This document shows, one piece after another, positions 1 through 8,192 of a DNA stretch of 64,000 nucleotides. The notes below the pieces were generated by a model. The model worked only from the letters and a program-made list of their open reading frames with translations. It did not search any database and was not told where the DNA came from. The DNA comes from Xanthobacter oligotrophicus (GTDB lineage: Bacteria; Pseudomonadota; Alphaproteobacteria; Rhizobiales; Xanthobacteraceae): the NCBI RefSeq assembly GCF_008364685.1, contig NZ_VTTL01000011.1, forward strand, positions 1-64,000. The letters run 5' to 3'. How positions within the stretch are numbered: the stretch's first letter is position 1; each line of letters starts with the position of its first letter. The position numbers were made by a program, and so were the translations under genes.

Positions 1-40
1 CCGTGAGGCTCGCATCGTCCGTCTCCGTGATCGACGGACT

Positions 41-373
41 CTACCCAAATCTGGAGGAGGTTCTGGGGCTCAGGTCACCTTCTACGCAGGCTCCGTCGGC
101 AATGCGGAAGGCCGCATCATGATTGGAGCAGCGCACAAGCGTGCCGTCCGTGCTGACCACGCGCGTGCTGCGATAGGTGAGCGGCAGGTCGCGATGGGGG
201 CACAGGTTGACGAACGCGGCGACGCCCCCCGCCGCATTGACCAGCAGGACGGGAAAGGCGCCCGCCCCGCTGTCGATCTCTACGGCCAGCACGCCCGCGG
301 CATCGAGGTCGGAGGCGGCAGCCAGCGCCGCCCCCGCCGGTGGAGCGCTCCGATAGGCGCGGAAATCACCCAT
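41..373 (-). CDS. Rieske-type [2Fe-2S] ferredoxin, possibly truncated
   Basis: Small 110-residue protein with the two Rieske cluster-binding boxes, CPHRD near residue 58 and CSNHDAAF near residue 82, i.e. the CxH...CxxH ligand pattern. Rieske ferredoxins pass electrons to oxygenases. It starts 20 bases after the hppD stop on the same strand, so the two are probably co-transcribed. The C-terminus is odd: after GACVEGD the usual GPC/LEPV-like strand is missing and a TAG ends the frame; reading on in the same frame gives SPSITETDDASLT, which looks more like a normal Rieske tail. It may be a slightly truncated allele or a natural short variant. The oxygenase partner is not in the window. Confidence 0.7.
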   Translation of the reverse strand: MGDFRAYRSAPPAGAALAAASDLDAAGVLAVEIDSGAGAFPVLLVNAAGGVAAFVNLCPHRDLPLTYRSTRVVSTDGTLVRCSNHDAAFRIADGACVEGDLSPRTSSRFG

Positions 374-393
374 TTGAGCCTCCGGTTCCTCGC

Positions 394-1494
394 TCAGGCC
401 GTCAGCACGCCGCGCTGGATCTGGTCGGCCTCGATGGATTCGAACAGGGCCTTGAAATTGCCCTCGCCGAAGCCGTCATCCCCCTTGCGCTGGATGAATT
501 CGAAGAAGATCGGACCGATGACGGTCTTCGAGAAGATCTGCAGCAGGATGCGCGTCATGCCACCGTCCACCACGCCCTCGCCGTCGATGAGGATGCCGTG
601 GGTCTTCAGCCGGTCGATTGGCTCGCTGTGGCCGATGACGCGGGTATAGGAGCGCTCGTAATAGATATCCGGCGGCCCCGGCATGAATTCCACGCCGCGG
701 GTGGCGATGGCGTCGGTGGAGGCGTAGATGTCGTCCGTGGCGATGGCCACGTGCTGGATGCCTTCACCCTTGTACTGGGCGAGGTATTCCTCGATCTGGC
801 TCCGGTCGTCCGCGCTCTCATTGATGGGGATGCGGATCTTGCCGCAGGGCGAGGTCAAGGCGCGGCTGGTGAGGCCGGTGAGCTTGCCGGCAATGTCGAA
901 ATAGCGGATCTCACGGAAATTGAAGGTTTCCGCGTAGAACTTGTACCAGGTGTCCATGTTGCCGCGCCGGACATTGTGCGTCAGATGGTCAAGGTAATAG
1001 AAACCGACACCATAGGGCCGGGGATCCGCCGCGCCGAGCCACGCGAAATCGCCGGAATAGGGCGAGCCCTTCGCGCCATAGGTGTCCACGAAATAGAGCA
1101 GCGACCCGCCGATGCCGATCACCGCCGGCACGTCGAGGGTCTTGTCGGGGCCGGTATATTCGGTGGCCCCCAGCTCCAGCGCGCGCTTCAAAGCGTGCCG
1201 CGAATCCACCACGCGCCAGGCCATGGCCGGGGCGCAGGGGCCGTGGGCCTCCACGAAGCGGCCGGAATGGCCGTCGCGCTCGCGGTTGACCACATAATTG
1301 ATGTCGCCCTGCCGATAGAGAGAGATGTCCCGGGTTTTGTGGCGGGCCACCTCGGTGAAGCCCATGGTCTCGAAGAGCGGTCCGAGCACGGCGGGATCGG
1401 GGTGGGCGAACTCAACGAATTCGAAGCCGTCGGTTCCGGCGGGATTGCTGGCGCTGATGGTGGCCGGCGGTGCGTCGTGCGGGAAAGGTCCCAT
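394..1494 (-). CDS. hppD: 4-hydroxyphenylpyruvate dioxygenase
   Basis: Converts 4-hydroxyphenylpyruvate to homogentisate in tyrosine catabolism, in the cytoplasm, with a non-heme iron. The 366-residue protein has two vicinal-oxygen-chelate halves. The iron ligands are visible as His in YYLDHLTHNV, His in GEGIQHVAIATDDI and Glu in GPIFFEFIQRKGDDGFGEGN near the C-terminus. The start at MGPFPHD is preceded by a good ribosome site (gggagg); a longer frame exists upstream but lacks such a site. It is divergent from an Lrp/AsnC-type gene 131 bases away, which is the likely regulator, and is followed by the Rieske gene. No homogentisate dioxygenase lies in the window. Confidence 0.93.
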   Translation of the reverse strand: MGPFPHDAPPATISASNPAGTDGFEFVEFAHPDPAVLGPLFETMGFTEVARHKTRDISLYRQGDINYVVNRERDGHSGRFVEAHGPCAPAMAWRVVDSRHALKRALELGATEYTGPDKTLDVPAVIGIGGSLLYFVDTYGAKGSPYSGDFAWLGAADPRPYGVGFYYLDHLTHNVRRGNMDTWYKFYAETFNFREIRYFDIAGKLTGLTSRALTSPCGKIRIPINESADDRSQIEEYLAQYKGEGIQHVAIATDDIYASTDAIATRGVEFMPGPPDIYYERSYTRVIGHSEPIDRLKTHGILIDGEGVVDGGMTRILLQIFSKTVIGPIFFEFIQRKGDDGFGEGNFKALFESIEADQIQRGVLTA

Positions 1495-1560
1495 GGCATC
1501 CTCCCTGAAGCGTGGATGGGGCAGAGTGGGGCAAAGTCGCCGCAATGGGCGTGCGAAATT

Positions 1561-1581
1561 GATCTTGATCAGATATAGATC
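1561..1581. promoter_or_regulatory. Inverted repeat between hppD and the Lrp gene
   Basis: GATCT and AGATC half-sites, 11 bases apart, lie in the 131-base divergent intergenic region. Position and symmetry fit an operator for the adjacent Lrp/AsnC protein. No footprint-level evidence is available. Confidence 0.35.
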
Positions 1582-1625
1582 GTGAGAAACGAGCGTTATT
1601 TGCTTATTATGTGCGAGAAGCGTGC

Positions 1626-2111
1626 ATGGACATCTTTGACATCCGCATTCTCTCCGCGCTGCAGGACGACGGGCGCCTGACCAATGCGGAGCTGGGGGAA
1701 AAGGCAGGGCTGTCCGCCTCCCAGTGCTCCCGCCGCCGCATGGCGCTTGAGGAGGCCGGCGTCATCGCCAGCTACCGCGCCCATCTGTCCCCCGAAGCAC
1801 TGGGGCTCGACGTTCTGGTGTTCGTACAGGTGACCCTGGCGACCCATTCGCCGGACAACGCCGAGCGGTTCCTCGCCCTGGTCAGCAGCCTCGACGAGGT
1901 TCAGGAAGCCTACTCCCTGACGGGCGAAGCCGACTATCTCGTCAAGCTCACCGTGCCGACGCTGAAGGACCTGGCGCGGCTCCTGTCGGAAGTCTTCCTG
2001 GCGCATCCCTCCGTGGCGCATCTGCGCTCCTCCATCGTGCTCGACCGGCTCAAGCAGAGCGCCCGGCTGCCCCTGGCCCATCTGCGCCGGTTCTCCCGGA
2101 CGGAGGGCTGA
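1626..2111 (+). CDS. Lrp/AsnC family transcriptional regulator (probable hppD regulator)
   Basis: 161-residue feast/famine regulator. An N-terminal winged helix-turn-helix (ALQDDGRLTNAELGEKAGLS then SQCSRRRMALEEAGVI) is followed by the RAM ligand-binding domain, with VFVQVTL and GEADYLVKLTV. The start at MDIFDIRIL is chosen because the family begins just before this helix; an in-frame ATG lies 15 bases upstream. Divergent arrangement with hppD suggests it senses tyrosine or 4-hydroxyphenylpyruvate and activates hppD, as HpdR-type regulators do in other proteobacteria. That role is inferred from position. Confidence 0.85.
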   Translation: MDIFDIRILSALQDDGRLTNAELGEKAGLSASQCSRRRMALEEAGVIASYRAHLSPEALGLDVLVFVQVTLATHSPDNAERFLALVSSLDEVQEAYSLTGEADYLVKLTVPTLKDLARLLSEVFLAHPSVAHLRSSIVLDRLKQSARLPLAHLRRFSRTEG

Positions 2112-2140
2112 GCGTCCGGCGCCCGGCCCTCCGTCCGCGG

Positions 2141-3616
2141 TCATTGCGAGAGCTTTTCCAGTGCCACGTCCGTGGTGCGGGGGCCGAGCAGGCCGACCGC
2201 CAGCATGGTGATGACCATGCAGGTGGAGGTGAAGAGGAAAACGCCCGTCACCCCGGTATGATTCAGTAAGTATTCGAGGATGAAGGCGGTAAAGATCGCC
2301 GAGAAGCGGCTCCACGAATATACGAAGCCAACCGCCCGGGCGCGGATGCGCGTGGGATAAAGCTCCGCCTGGTAGGCATGGTAGGTATAGGACAAAGTAT
2401 TGGCCGCCAGCGTGATGGTGAGGCCGGCGGCGAGAATGCCGGCCATGGCGGTCTGCTGCGAGAAGGCGAGGCCCGCCACCACGATGATGCCCGCCATGGC
2501 CAGGATCACGTTCTTGCGCTCGTAGCGGTCGGCGATAATCATTCCAAGCAGCGGGCCGACCGGCGCGGCGATGGCGATGATGCTGGTGTAGCCGAGGCTG
2601 GTGGTGACCGTGATGCCCTGTTTGATGAGCAACGAGGGCACCCAGTTGGCGAAGCCGTAATAGGCGACCGTCTGGAAGATGTGGAACAGCAGCATCATGA
2701 TGGTGCGCTGGCGATAGGGCGGCTTCCAGATGTCGCCGAATCGCTCGTCCTTCACGATGGGCCCGATCTGCTGCGGCTCGGGCGGAGGCAGGTCCTTGCC
2801 GGTCTCCTCGCGGACCTTCTTCTCAAGGCGGGTGACGATGACGTCGGCTTCCGCCACCCGGCCCTGCATGGCGAGCCAACGCGGGCTCTCCGGCAGTTGT
2901 CGGCGCACCCACCAGATGACCAGCGCGCCGGCGGCCCCGATCAGCACCACCCAGCGCCAGCCGTCAAAGCCCAGCGGTGCCGTCGGCACGAGCAGGTAGG
3001 AGAGAAACGCAACCGTCGGCACCGAGAGAAAGCCGATGGCCTGGGAGAGGGCCGAGGCGCGGCCGCGCATGTGCTTGGGCACCAGCTCGGTGATGTAGCT
3101 GCCGATGGTGACGATCTCGACGCCGATGCCGATGCCGGCGATGAAGCGCCACAGATTGACGTCGAAGGCCGTCGACTGGAACGCCATGACGGCGTTGGCG
3201 GCCGAATACCAGAGCAGCGAATAGGTGAACACCGCCTTGCGTCCGAACCGGTCCGCCAGGAACCCGCAGCACGCCGTACCGATGAACAGCCCAGAGAACA
3301 GCGCGGCGATGAAGCTCGCCCGTCCGGAGAACAGCAGCTCGAAGAAGTTCCACAGGGATGTGGCCTCCGACAGCGAGGCGGCCTTGCCGCTCAGAATGCC
3401 CGCCTTGACGAGGCCGGGCGTCACATAGCCGGTGAGGAACAGGTCGTAGAGCTCGAAGAACAGGCCGAGGCTGATCAGCACCACCACGCGCCAGACCGGG
3501 CGAGAAGCCGGGATGCGATCGAGCCGGGCGGAAATGCTCCCTGCATCGAGTTGCACGCGCGAAACGGCCGCCGCGTCCGCGACCGCCCCCACGTCGAGGG
3601 CAGACAAGGCTTTCAT
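2141..3616 (-). CDS. MFS transporter, organic-acid:H+ symporter type
   Basis: 491-residue major facilitator protein with about 12 membrane segments. The loop 2-3 signature GFLADRFGRKAV and the second-half equivalent ADRYERKNV are visible, and a long cytoplasmic loop lies between segments 6 and 7 (about residues 240-290). A ribosome site (gggagg) precedes the ATG. It is the last gene of a minus-strand set (HMG-CoA-lyase-like, CoA-transferase, MFS), 128 bases after the CoA-transferase stop. Context suggests uptake of the carboxylic acid that those enzymes degrade. The substrate cannot be read from sequence. Confidence 0.85.
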   Translation of the reverse strand: MKALSALDVGAVADAAAVSRVQLDAGSISARLDRIPASRPVWRVVVLISLGLFFELYDLFLTGYVTPGLVKAGILSGKAASLSEATSLWNFFELLFSGRASFIAALFSGLFIGTACCGFLADRFGRKAVFTYSLLWYSAANAVMAFQSTAFDVNLWRFIAGIGIGVEIVTIGSYITELVPKHMRGRASALSQAIGFLSVPTVAFLSYLLVPTAPLGFDGWRWVVLIGAAGALVIWWVRRQLPESPRWLAMQGRVAEADVIVTRLEKKVREETGKDLPPPEPQQIGPIVKDERFGDIWKPPYRQRTIMMLLFHIFQTVAYYGFANWVPSLLIKQGITVTTSLGYTSIIAIAAPVGPLLGMIIADRYERKNVILAMAGIIVVAGLAFSQQTAMAGILAAGLTITLAANTLSYTYHAYQAELYPTRIRARAVGFVYSWSRFSAIFTAFILEYLLNHTGVTGVFLFTSTCMVITMLAVGLLGPRTTDVALEKLSQ

Positions 3617-3744
3617 GTTTTCCTCCCAAAGAAGCCGGCCTGGGCTGTTCCCGCCCCTTGGCCGTCGCGATGACTTGGATGTGGACGAGGCGTTGGATGT
3701 CCGCCCTTCCCGCGGCGGCGCTGAACGCCGTCGCGGGCCGGCGG

Positions 3745-5028
3745 TCAGGCCGGCTCGATCGCAGGCGCGTCCGGCGCCACCAGCACGCCGGTATCCAGCA
3801 GGGTGGCGATTTCGGCTTCGGAGAGCCCCGCCTCGCGGGCCACATCCCGGCCGTGCTCACCCACACGCGGCGGCTGGCGGGTGAGGCCGGGGCGCCCGTC
3901 GAACAGGGAGATGGGCAGGGCCGGCAGGCCCGCGGCCGCAACCACCGGATGGAAGGCGTCGTCCTCCCGGGCCCGGGTCAAGTCCGTCGGCAGCAGGCCG
4001 CCGGAGGCGAGCAGATGCGGATCGTCGAACAGGTCGCCCGGCCGGTTGATGGGCGAGAACGGCAGGCCGAGCGCCTCGCAGCGCGCCATCAGCTCGTCCT
4101 TGGAGAGTGTCTTGAACACGCGTCCCACGCGATCGAGAATGCGCGGGCGCGCGGCGGCGAGATCCGCCATGCGGGCGAGGCCGGGATCCTTGAGGAAATC
4201 GTCGAGGCCGAAGGCGGCGCAGAAGCCGCGCCACTGGGTCTCGGTCACCACGCCCACGAACACCTGGCCACCATCCCCGGTGTCGAAGATGTCGTAGAGC
4301 GGCCAGGGCTTCTTCATGTCCGGGTCGCCGAAGGGGGTGGGGTCGCGTCCTTCCACGGCGGTGCGCGCCATGTGCTGGGCCACCAGAACCATATTGGTCT
4401 CGAACAGGCCGGACTGGACCTGCCCGCCGCGCCCGGTGATGTCCCGCTCGCGCAGGGCGGCGAGCACAGCGAACGCGCCGAACAGGCCGCCCATAATGTC
4501 GTTCACCGAGGAGCCGGCCCGCAGGGGGCGGCCGGGCGGGCCGGTCATGTAGGCGAGGCCGCCCATCATCTGCACCACTTCGTCGAGGGCGGCGCGGTGC
4601 TCGTAGGGGCCGGGCAGAAAGCCCTTCAACGAGCAGTAGATGAGGCGGGGGTTGGCGGCCTGCAGGGTTTCAAGCCCGAGCCCCATCTTCTCCATGCCGC
4701 CGGGCCGGAAATTCTCCACCAGCACGTCGGCGCCGGCAGCAAGCTTTCTCACCAGCGCGAGGCCGGCCGGGGACTTCAGGTCCACGCACAGGCTGCGCTT
4801 GTTGCGATTGAAAGTGGGGAAGAAGCCCACCGCAGGCCCGGTGAGCCGGCGGGTATTGTCGCCGCCGGGGGCGGGTTCAATCTTGATCACGTCGGCGCCG
4901 AGATCGGCGAGGAACATGCCGCAGCTTGGCCCCATGACCATGTGGCTGAACTCGATCACGCGGATGCCGGCGAGGGGCAGGCGGCCGGCGGTGCCGGGGG
5001 CCGACACAGGAGCGTCGATGGCGTTCAT
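3745..5028 (-). CDS. CoA-transferase family III (CaiB/BaiF type)
   Basis: 427 residues, normal for formyl-CoA-transferase-like enzymes. The N-terminal motif GIRVIEFSHMVMGPSCGMFL begins the Rossmann-like domain. Further family features are GADVIKIEP, LCVDLKSPAG, VLVENFRPGGMEKMGLG and SSVNDIMGGLFG, where the Asp matches the catalytic nucleophile of class III transferases. Its ATG overlaps the TGA of the upstream lyase gene by four bases, so translation is probably coupled. The pairing implies it moves CoA onto a dicarboxylate or hydroxyacid (for instance from succinyl-CoA) to make the lyase substrate. The exact acid is unknown. Confidence 0.88.
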   Translation of the reverse strand: MNAIDAPVSAPGTAGRLPLAGIRVIEFSHMVMGPSCGMFLADLGADVIKIEPAPGGDNTRRLTGPAVGFFPTFNRNKRSLCVDLKSPAGLALVRKLAAGADVLVENFRPGGMEKMGLGLETLQAANPRLIYCSLKGFLPGPYEHRAALDEVVQMMGGLAYMTGPPGRPLRAGSSVNDIMGGLFGAFAVLAALRERDITGRGGQVQSGLFETNMVLVAQHMARTAVEGRDPTPFGDPDMKKPWPLYDIFDTGDGGQVFVGVVTETQWRGFCAAFGLDDFLKDPGLARMADLAAARPRILDRVGRVFKTLSKDELMARCEALGLPFSPINRPGDLFDDPHLLASGGLLPTDLTRAREDDAFHPVVAAAGLPALPISLFDGRPGLTRQPPRVGEHGRDVAREAGLSEAEIATLLDTGVLVAPDAPAIEPA

Positions 5029-5999
5029 TGCACAGCCTCCAGGGCTTCATGGGCGGCGCTTGAATGGCGATAGGTGCGCGGGATACCGGCGGCTGCGACG
5101 CGGCCATGGAGCCGTTCCGAGGGCAGCGCCTTAGCGAGCACGGCCCGGGCCGCGATGAGGGCGGCAAGATCGATGCCGGTGTCGAAGCCTTCCTGTTCCA
5201 GGAGATACACTAGGTCCTCGGTGGCCGCGTTGCCGACCGAGCCCGGCGCGAACGGGCAGCCGCCGAGGCCTCCGAGGGCGCCGTCAAAGCCGCGCACGCC
5301 TTCCTCCAGGCCGGCATAGACATTGGCGAGGGCGGCCCCGAGCGTGTCATGCAGGTGCAGATGGCCGAACCGCGCCGCACCCACCTCCCGGCGCACGCCC
5401 CGCACCAGCCGCTTCACCTGGGAGGGCGATGCATATCCGAGCGTATCGGCGAGGCTCACCGTATCTGCGCCCGCCCCGGCGAGGGCGGCCGCGAGGCGCA
5501 GCACCTCGGCCTCGGGCACGATGCCCTGGAGCGAACAGCCGAAGGCCGTGGAAATCCCGGCCTCGATCCGCGGGCTGTTCGCTCCGATCGTTGCCGCGAA
5601 AGCGGTGATACGCGCCACCTCGGCCACCTGCTCGTCACGGCTGCGCCGTACGTTGGACCGGCTGTGCGCCTCGCTGGCAGAAACCGGCACGACGATGATC
5701 TGCGCACCGGCCGCGGCCGCGTTCTGCGCACCCCGCAGGTTCGGCGCGAGCGCCGCCACCTTCAGTGCGGGATGATGCTGTCGCACGGCCGCCGTCACGT
5801 CCGCGGCATCGGCCATCTGAGGCAAGGCCGAGGGGGGGACGAAGCTCGCGACCTCCATGTCGCGAACGCCGGCGGCGACCATGGCGTCGATCCAGAAAAG
5901 CTTTGAGGCGGTGGGCATGATCGCCTTCGCCATCTGAAGGCCGTCCCTCGGGCCGACCTCGCGGATGGCGAGGACAGGCCGCTTGGCGTCGGGGGCCAT
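5025..5999 (-). CDS. Hydroxymethylglutaryl-CoA lyase-like protein
   Basis: 324-residue TIM-barrel lyase of the HMGL/DRE family. REVGPRDGLQ near residue 15 carries the catalytic Arg-Asp pair, HLHLHDT carries the metal-binding His residues, and GGLGGCPFAPGSVGNAATED carries the catalytic loop Cys. It cleaves a 3-hydroxy-3-methyl-acyl-CoA to acetyl-CoA plus a ketoacid, or a related acyl-CoA. The start MAPDAKRP is supported by an upstream gagga site. It is first in the operon with the CoA-transferase and MFS genes and is divergent from a LysR gene. HMG itself, citramalate-like acids or other branched acids are possible substrates. Confidence 0.85.
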   Translation of the reverse strand: MAPDAKRPVLAIREVGPRDGLQMAKAIMPTASKLFWIDAMVAAGVRDMEVASFVPPSALPQMADAADVTAAVRQHHPALKVAALAPNLRGAQNAAAAGAQIIVVPVSASEAHSRSNVRRSRDEQVAEVARITAFAATIGANSPRIEAGISTAFGCSLQGIVPEAEVLRLAAALAGAGADTVSLADTLGYASPSQVKRLVRGVRREVGAARFGHLHLHDTLGAALANVYAGLEEGVRGFDGALGGLGGCPFAPGSVGNAATEDLVYLLEQEGFDTGIDLAALIAARAVLAKALPSERLHGRVAAAGIPRTYRHSSAAHEALEAVQ

Positions 6000-6012
6000 G
6001 GTTTCCTCGTTT

Positions 6013-6053
6013 ATTTTGATGTGTTGATTGGAAAATACATCCGCATAATGCGG
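6013..6053. promoter_or_regulatory. Divergent operator/promoter region, lyase operon and LysR gene
   Basis: Two symmetric elements lie between the divergent genes: ATTTT-N14-AAAAT at 6013-6036, which contains a T-N11-A-like LysR core, and a perfect 13-base palindrome CCGCATAATGCGG at 6041-6053. LysR proteins usually bind in such divergent gaps. Assignment is positional. Confidence 0.4.
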
Positions 6054-6129
6054 ACGAGAATCGCTCATTAGCGCCCCCAGCATCCGCCGTTCACGGATGC
6101 TGGGGCGACTCGGCAAGAGGGCGTGCCAG

Positions 6130-7050
6130 ATGGCGGCGCCACCGGATTGGATCACACTGCGGCTGTTCCTGACCGCCATCGAGCTTGGCAGCATCGCCAA
6201 GGCCGCCGATCGCTGCGGCATCGCCAATTCGGCGGCGGCCAAACGCATCCAGGTGCTGGAAGCGCAGACCCGCACGGCTTTGGTGGAACGGCACGCCCGC
6301 GGCATCGTCCCCACCGCGGCGGGGGAGGCCTTTGCCCGCCATGCCCGCGGCCTCCTCGACCTGGCCCGGCACCTGGAGGACGAGATGGATGCCTTCGCCG
6401 CCGGTGGTGCGGGAACGGTCCGTCTGCTGGCGACGGCATCCTGCATCGGCGGGCATGGTCTGGCGCGTGCGCTGGCGGGTTTTACGCGGTTGCATCCTCG
6501 CATCGTCGTGGACCTGCGAGAATTGACCAGCGCGGCAATCCTGCAGGACCTGATCGAGGGGCGGGCGGATCTTGGGATTGTCACCACCAATGCCCGCATC
6601 CCGGTCGGGCTCGAAGCGCAACCGTGGCGGGAGGATCGCCTGCTCGCCATCGTCTCGGCCGACCACCCGCTGGCGGTCCGCAAGGACGTGAGGTTCAGTG
6701 AGGTGCTGGAGTATCCGCTCGTGGATGTGCTGGAGATCGGCGCCCTATCGCTGCTGCTTGCCGAGGCGGCCCAGGGCCTCGGGCGCAAGCCCCATTACCG
6801 CTACCGCGTCACATCCATGGACGCGGCCCGCCGGCTGGTTGCGGCCGGCCTCGCCATCAATGTGATGCCGGACGGCATGATCGAGCCTTATGCGCAAAGT
6901 CTCGGCGTACGCGGCATTCCCATCGACGAGCCCTGGTCGCTCCGGCGGCTCCGGCTGGTATCGCGGGCTGAAACCATGTCAACGGGACCCGCCCGCCGCC
7001 TCGCCAGCCATCTGCTGAACGCTCCGGCGGCAGGCACCAGCGTCGGTTAA
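6130..7050 (+). CDS. LysR family transcriptional regulator
   Basis: 306 residues. An N-terminal winged helix (LRLFLTAIELGSIAKAADRC, then NSAAAKRIQVLEAQT) is followed by the periplasmic-binding-protein-like effector domain (VRLLATASCIGGHGLARALA, GRADLGIVTTNARIP, DRLLAIVSADHPLA). The start at MAAPPDW has an agagg site upstream; an in-frame ATG 33 bases earlier is less likely. It is divergent from the lyase / CoA-transferase / MFS operon and is its probable regulator, responding to the acid or its CoA ester. Confidence 0.88.
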   Translation: MAAPPDWITLRLFLTAIELGSIAKAADRCGIANSAAAKRIQVLEAQTRTALVERHARGIVPTAAGEAFARHARGLLDLARHLEDEMDAFAAGGAGTVRLLATASCIGGHGLARALAGFTRLHPRIVVDLRELTSAAILQDLIEGRADLGIVTTNARIPVGLEAQPWREDRLLAIVSADHPLAVRKDVRFSEVLEYPLVDVLEIGALSLLLAEAAQGLGRKPHYRYRVTSMDAARRLVAAGLAINVMPDGMIEPYAQSLGVRGIPIDEPWSLRRLRLVSRAETMSTGPARRLASHLLNAPAAGTSVG

Positions 7051-7126
7051 ATCGTCCCGCTGGTGGTCGGAACGCGAACGGATCACCACCGCCACGGTGG
7101 GCTAGCCAAATAAATGGCGGGGCTTT

Positions 7127-7169
7127 GAATGTCCAAGAGCGGACAGCGTGCCAATGTCCGCTCCTGGCG
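7127..7169. repeat. 43-bp repeat, copy 1 (left edge of the catabolic island)
   Basis: Aligns without gaps to 22791-22833 with 36 of 43 identical bases; the last 29 bases differ at only two positions. Contains GGACAG and CCGCTCCTGGCG. The two copies enclose the IS remnant and the whole catabolic gene series. Confidence 0.6.
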
Positions 7170-7244
7170 CAAAGCCTCGGGCGCAGACCCGCGCGCGCGC
7201 TCCGTTGAACCGCCCCAGCTTCACCGGAGGCCATTTGGTTCGAG

Positions 7245-7756
7245 TCACGCCGCCATTTGGTGCTCGTCGAGCACGGCGTAGTAGCGTTCCTCGGCTTCGG
7301 CCGGCGTGATGTTGCCGATAGGCTCCAGCAGTCGGCGATTGTTGAACCAGTCAACCCAGGTCGGCGTGGCGAACTCGACAGCCTCGAAGGATCGCCAGTG
7401 ACCCCGCCGATGGATGACCTCAGCCTTGTAGAGGCCGTTGATCGTCTCGGCCAGGGCGTTGTCATAGATGTCACCGACGCTGCCGACGGAGGGCTCGATG
7501 CCGGCCTCAGCCGGGCGTTCGGTGTAGCGAATGCTCAGATATTGCGAGCCGCGGTCGCTATGGTGCACCAAGCCCCCGCGATGAACGGGTCGCCGTTCGT
7601 GCATAGCCTGCTCGAGCGCGTCGAGAACGAAGCTCGCATGAGCGGTTCAAGTCGCCGGGCGACATGGGCATGGTAGGTCGATGGGGCGATCGGCAGCAGC
7701 TTGCAGATCGGCTCGACCCCATACGCACCGCGGTGATCGTCGATGAACGCGATCAT
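7245..7756 (-). pseudogene. IS3 transposase OrfB, frameshifted and internally deleted
   Basis: The N-terminal piece ([20 protein letters not shown], then LPIAPSTYHAHVARRLEPL) runs into the C-terminal integrase-core piece in another frame (ASFVLDALEQAMHERRPVH, then HHSDRGSQYLSIRYTE and FATPTWVDWFNNRRLLEPIG). The junction lies near 7640. The DDE core has lost the region holding its first Asp; the HSDRGSQ Asp and the C-terminal Glu region (GDIYDNALAETING) remain. Roughly 110 residues and the frame are lost, so it cannot encode active transposase. Confidence 0.88.
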
Positions 7757-7992
7757 CTCTTCGACCGGCGGTCGAGCTCCGCCAGGGCGAAATACGCGGA
7801 TGCCTTGCGCAGGATCTCGTTCGCCTGCCGAAGTTCGCGGTTCTCGCGTTCGAGGACCTTCAGCTTTGCGGCCATGTCTGTCGACACGCCAGCCCGCCTA
7901 GCGGCGTCGACCTCAGCCTCATGATCCAGCACCATCCGAACCGCGCGAGCGCACACCTCAGGCGAGAACCTGTTCGTCGTCTTGCTCGTCAT
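7753..7992 (-). CDS. IS3-family OrfA (transposase helix-turn-helix subunit)
   Basis: 79 residues: [20 protein letters not shown] starts the helix-turn-helix, and a leucine-zipper-like stretch follows ([19 protein letters not shown]). Length and sequence are normal for IS3 OrfA. Its stop overlaps the start region of the orfB remnant, as in frameshifting IS3 elements. It appears intact, but without OrfB it has no transposition partner here. Confidence 0.85.
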   Translation of the reverse strand: MTSKTTNRFSPEVCARAVRMVLDHEAEVDAARRAGVSTDMAAKLKVLERENRELRQANEILRKASAYFALAELDRRSKR

Positions 7993-8192
7993 GGCTCCAC
8001 CTTCTCAGGAGTTGGAGCCTCCGGCAAACTCGGGGCGTTTCATCTCCGACAGATAAAACTTTGCGGATGCATTATCTTGCGTAGCTATGTTTGAGCCGCC
8101 CGTCGGCCCGTAGCATGGCTTCACTGGATCGGTGGCAGCGTGCGGAAAACAGCAGGCGCCCCGCTCCCGACCGCGACGGGAGGCGCGAGACA

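Larger units (their letters stand above)
7206..8042 (-). mobile_element. IS3-family insertion sequence, internally deleted remnant
   Basis: Both ends carry related terminal inverted repeats that begin TGAA and contain CGCCCC and CCGGAGGC. They match at 20 of 27 positions (7206-7232 against the complement of 8016-8042). Between them are orfA and a broken orfB on the minus strand. At 837 bp it is several hundred bases shorter than a typical IS3 element because the middle of orfB is missing. The flanking triplets (cgt left, tct right) differ, so no target duplication is visible. It sits directly upstream of the catabolic operon and could affect its promoter. Confidence 0.85.

Noticed and set aside
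340-1578. Long plus-strand frame opposite hppD
   Set aside because: Antisense shadow of the high-GC hppD gene; no family resemblance. The same holds for the long frames opposite the 2141, 3745, 9316, 10860, 12388, 27921 and 42014 genes.
7237-7246. GGTTCGAGTC, a tRNA T-loop-like sequence
   Set aside because: No acceptor, D or anticodon stems around it; it lies inside the IS end.
8043-8192. Possible sigma-54 promoter (GG...GC) before the alcohol dehydrogenase gene
   Set aside because: The GG and GC dinucleotides are 12 apart, not the required 10.
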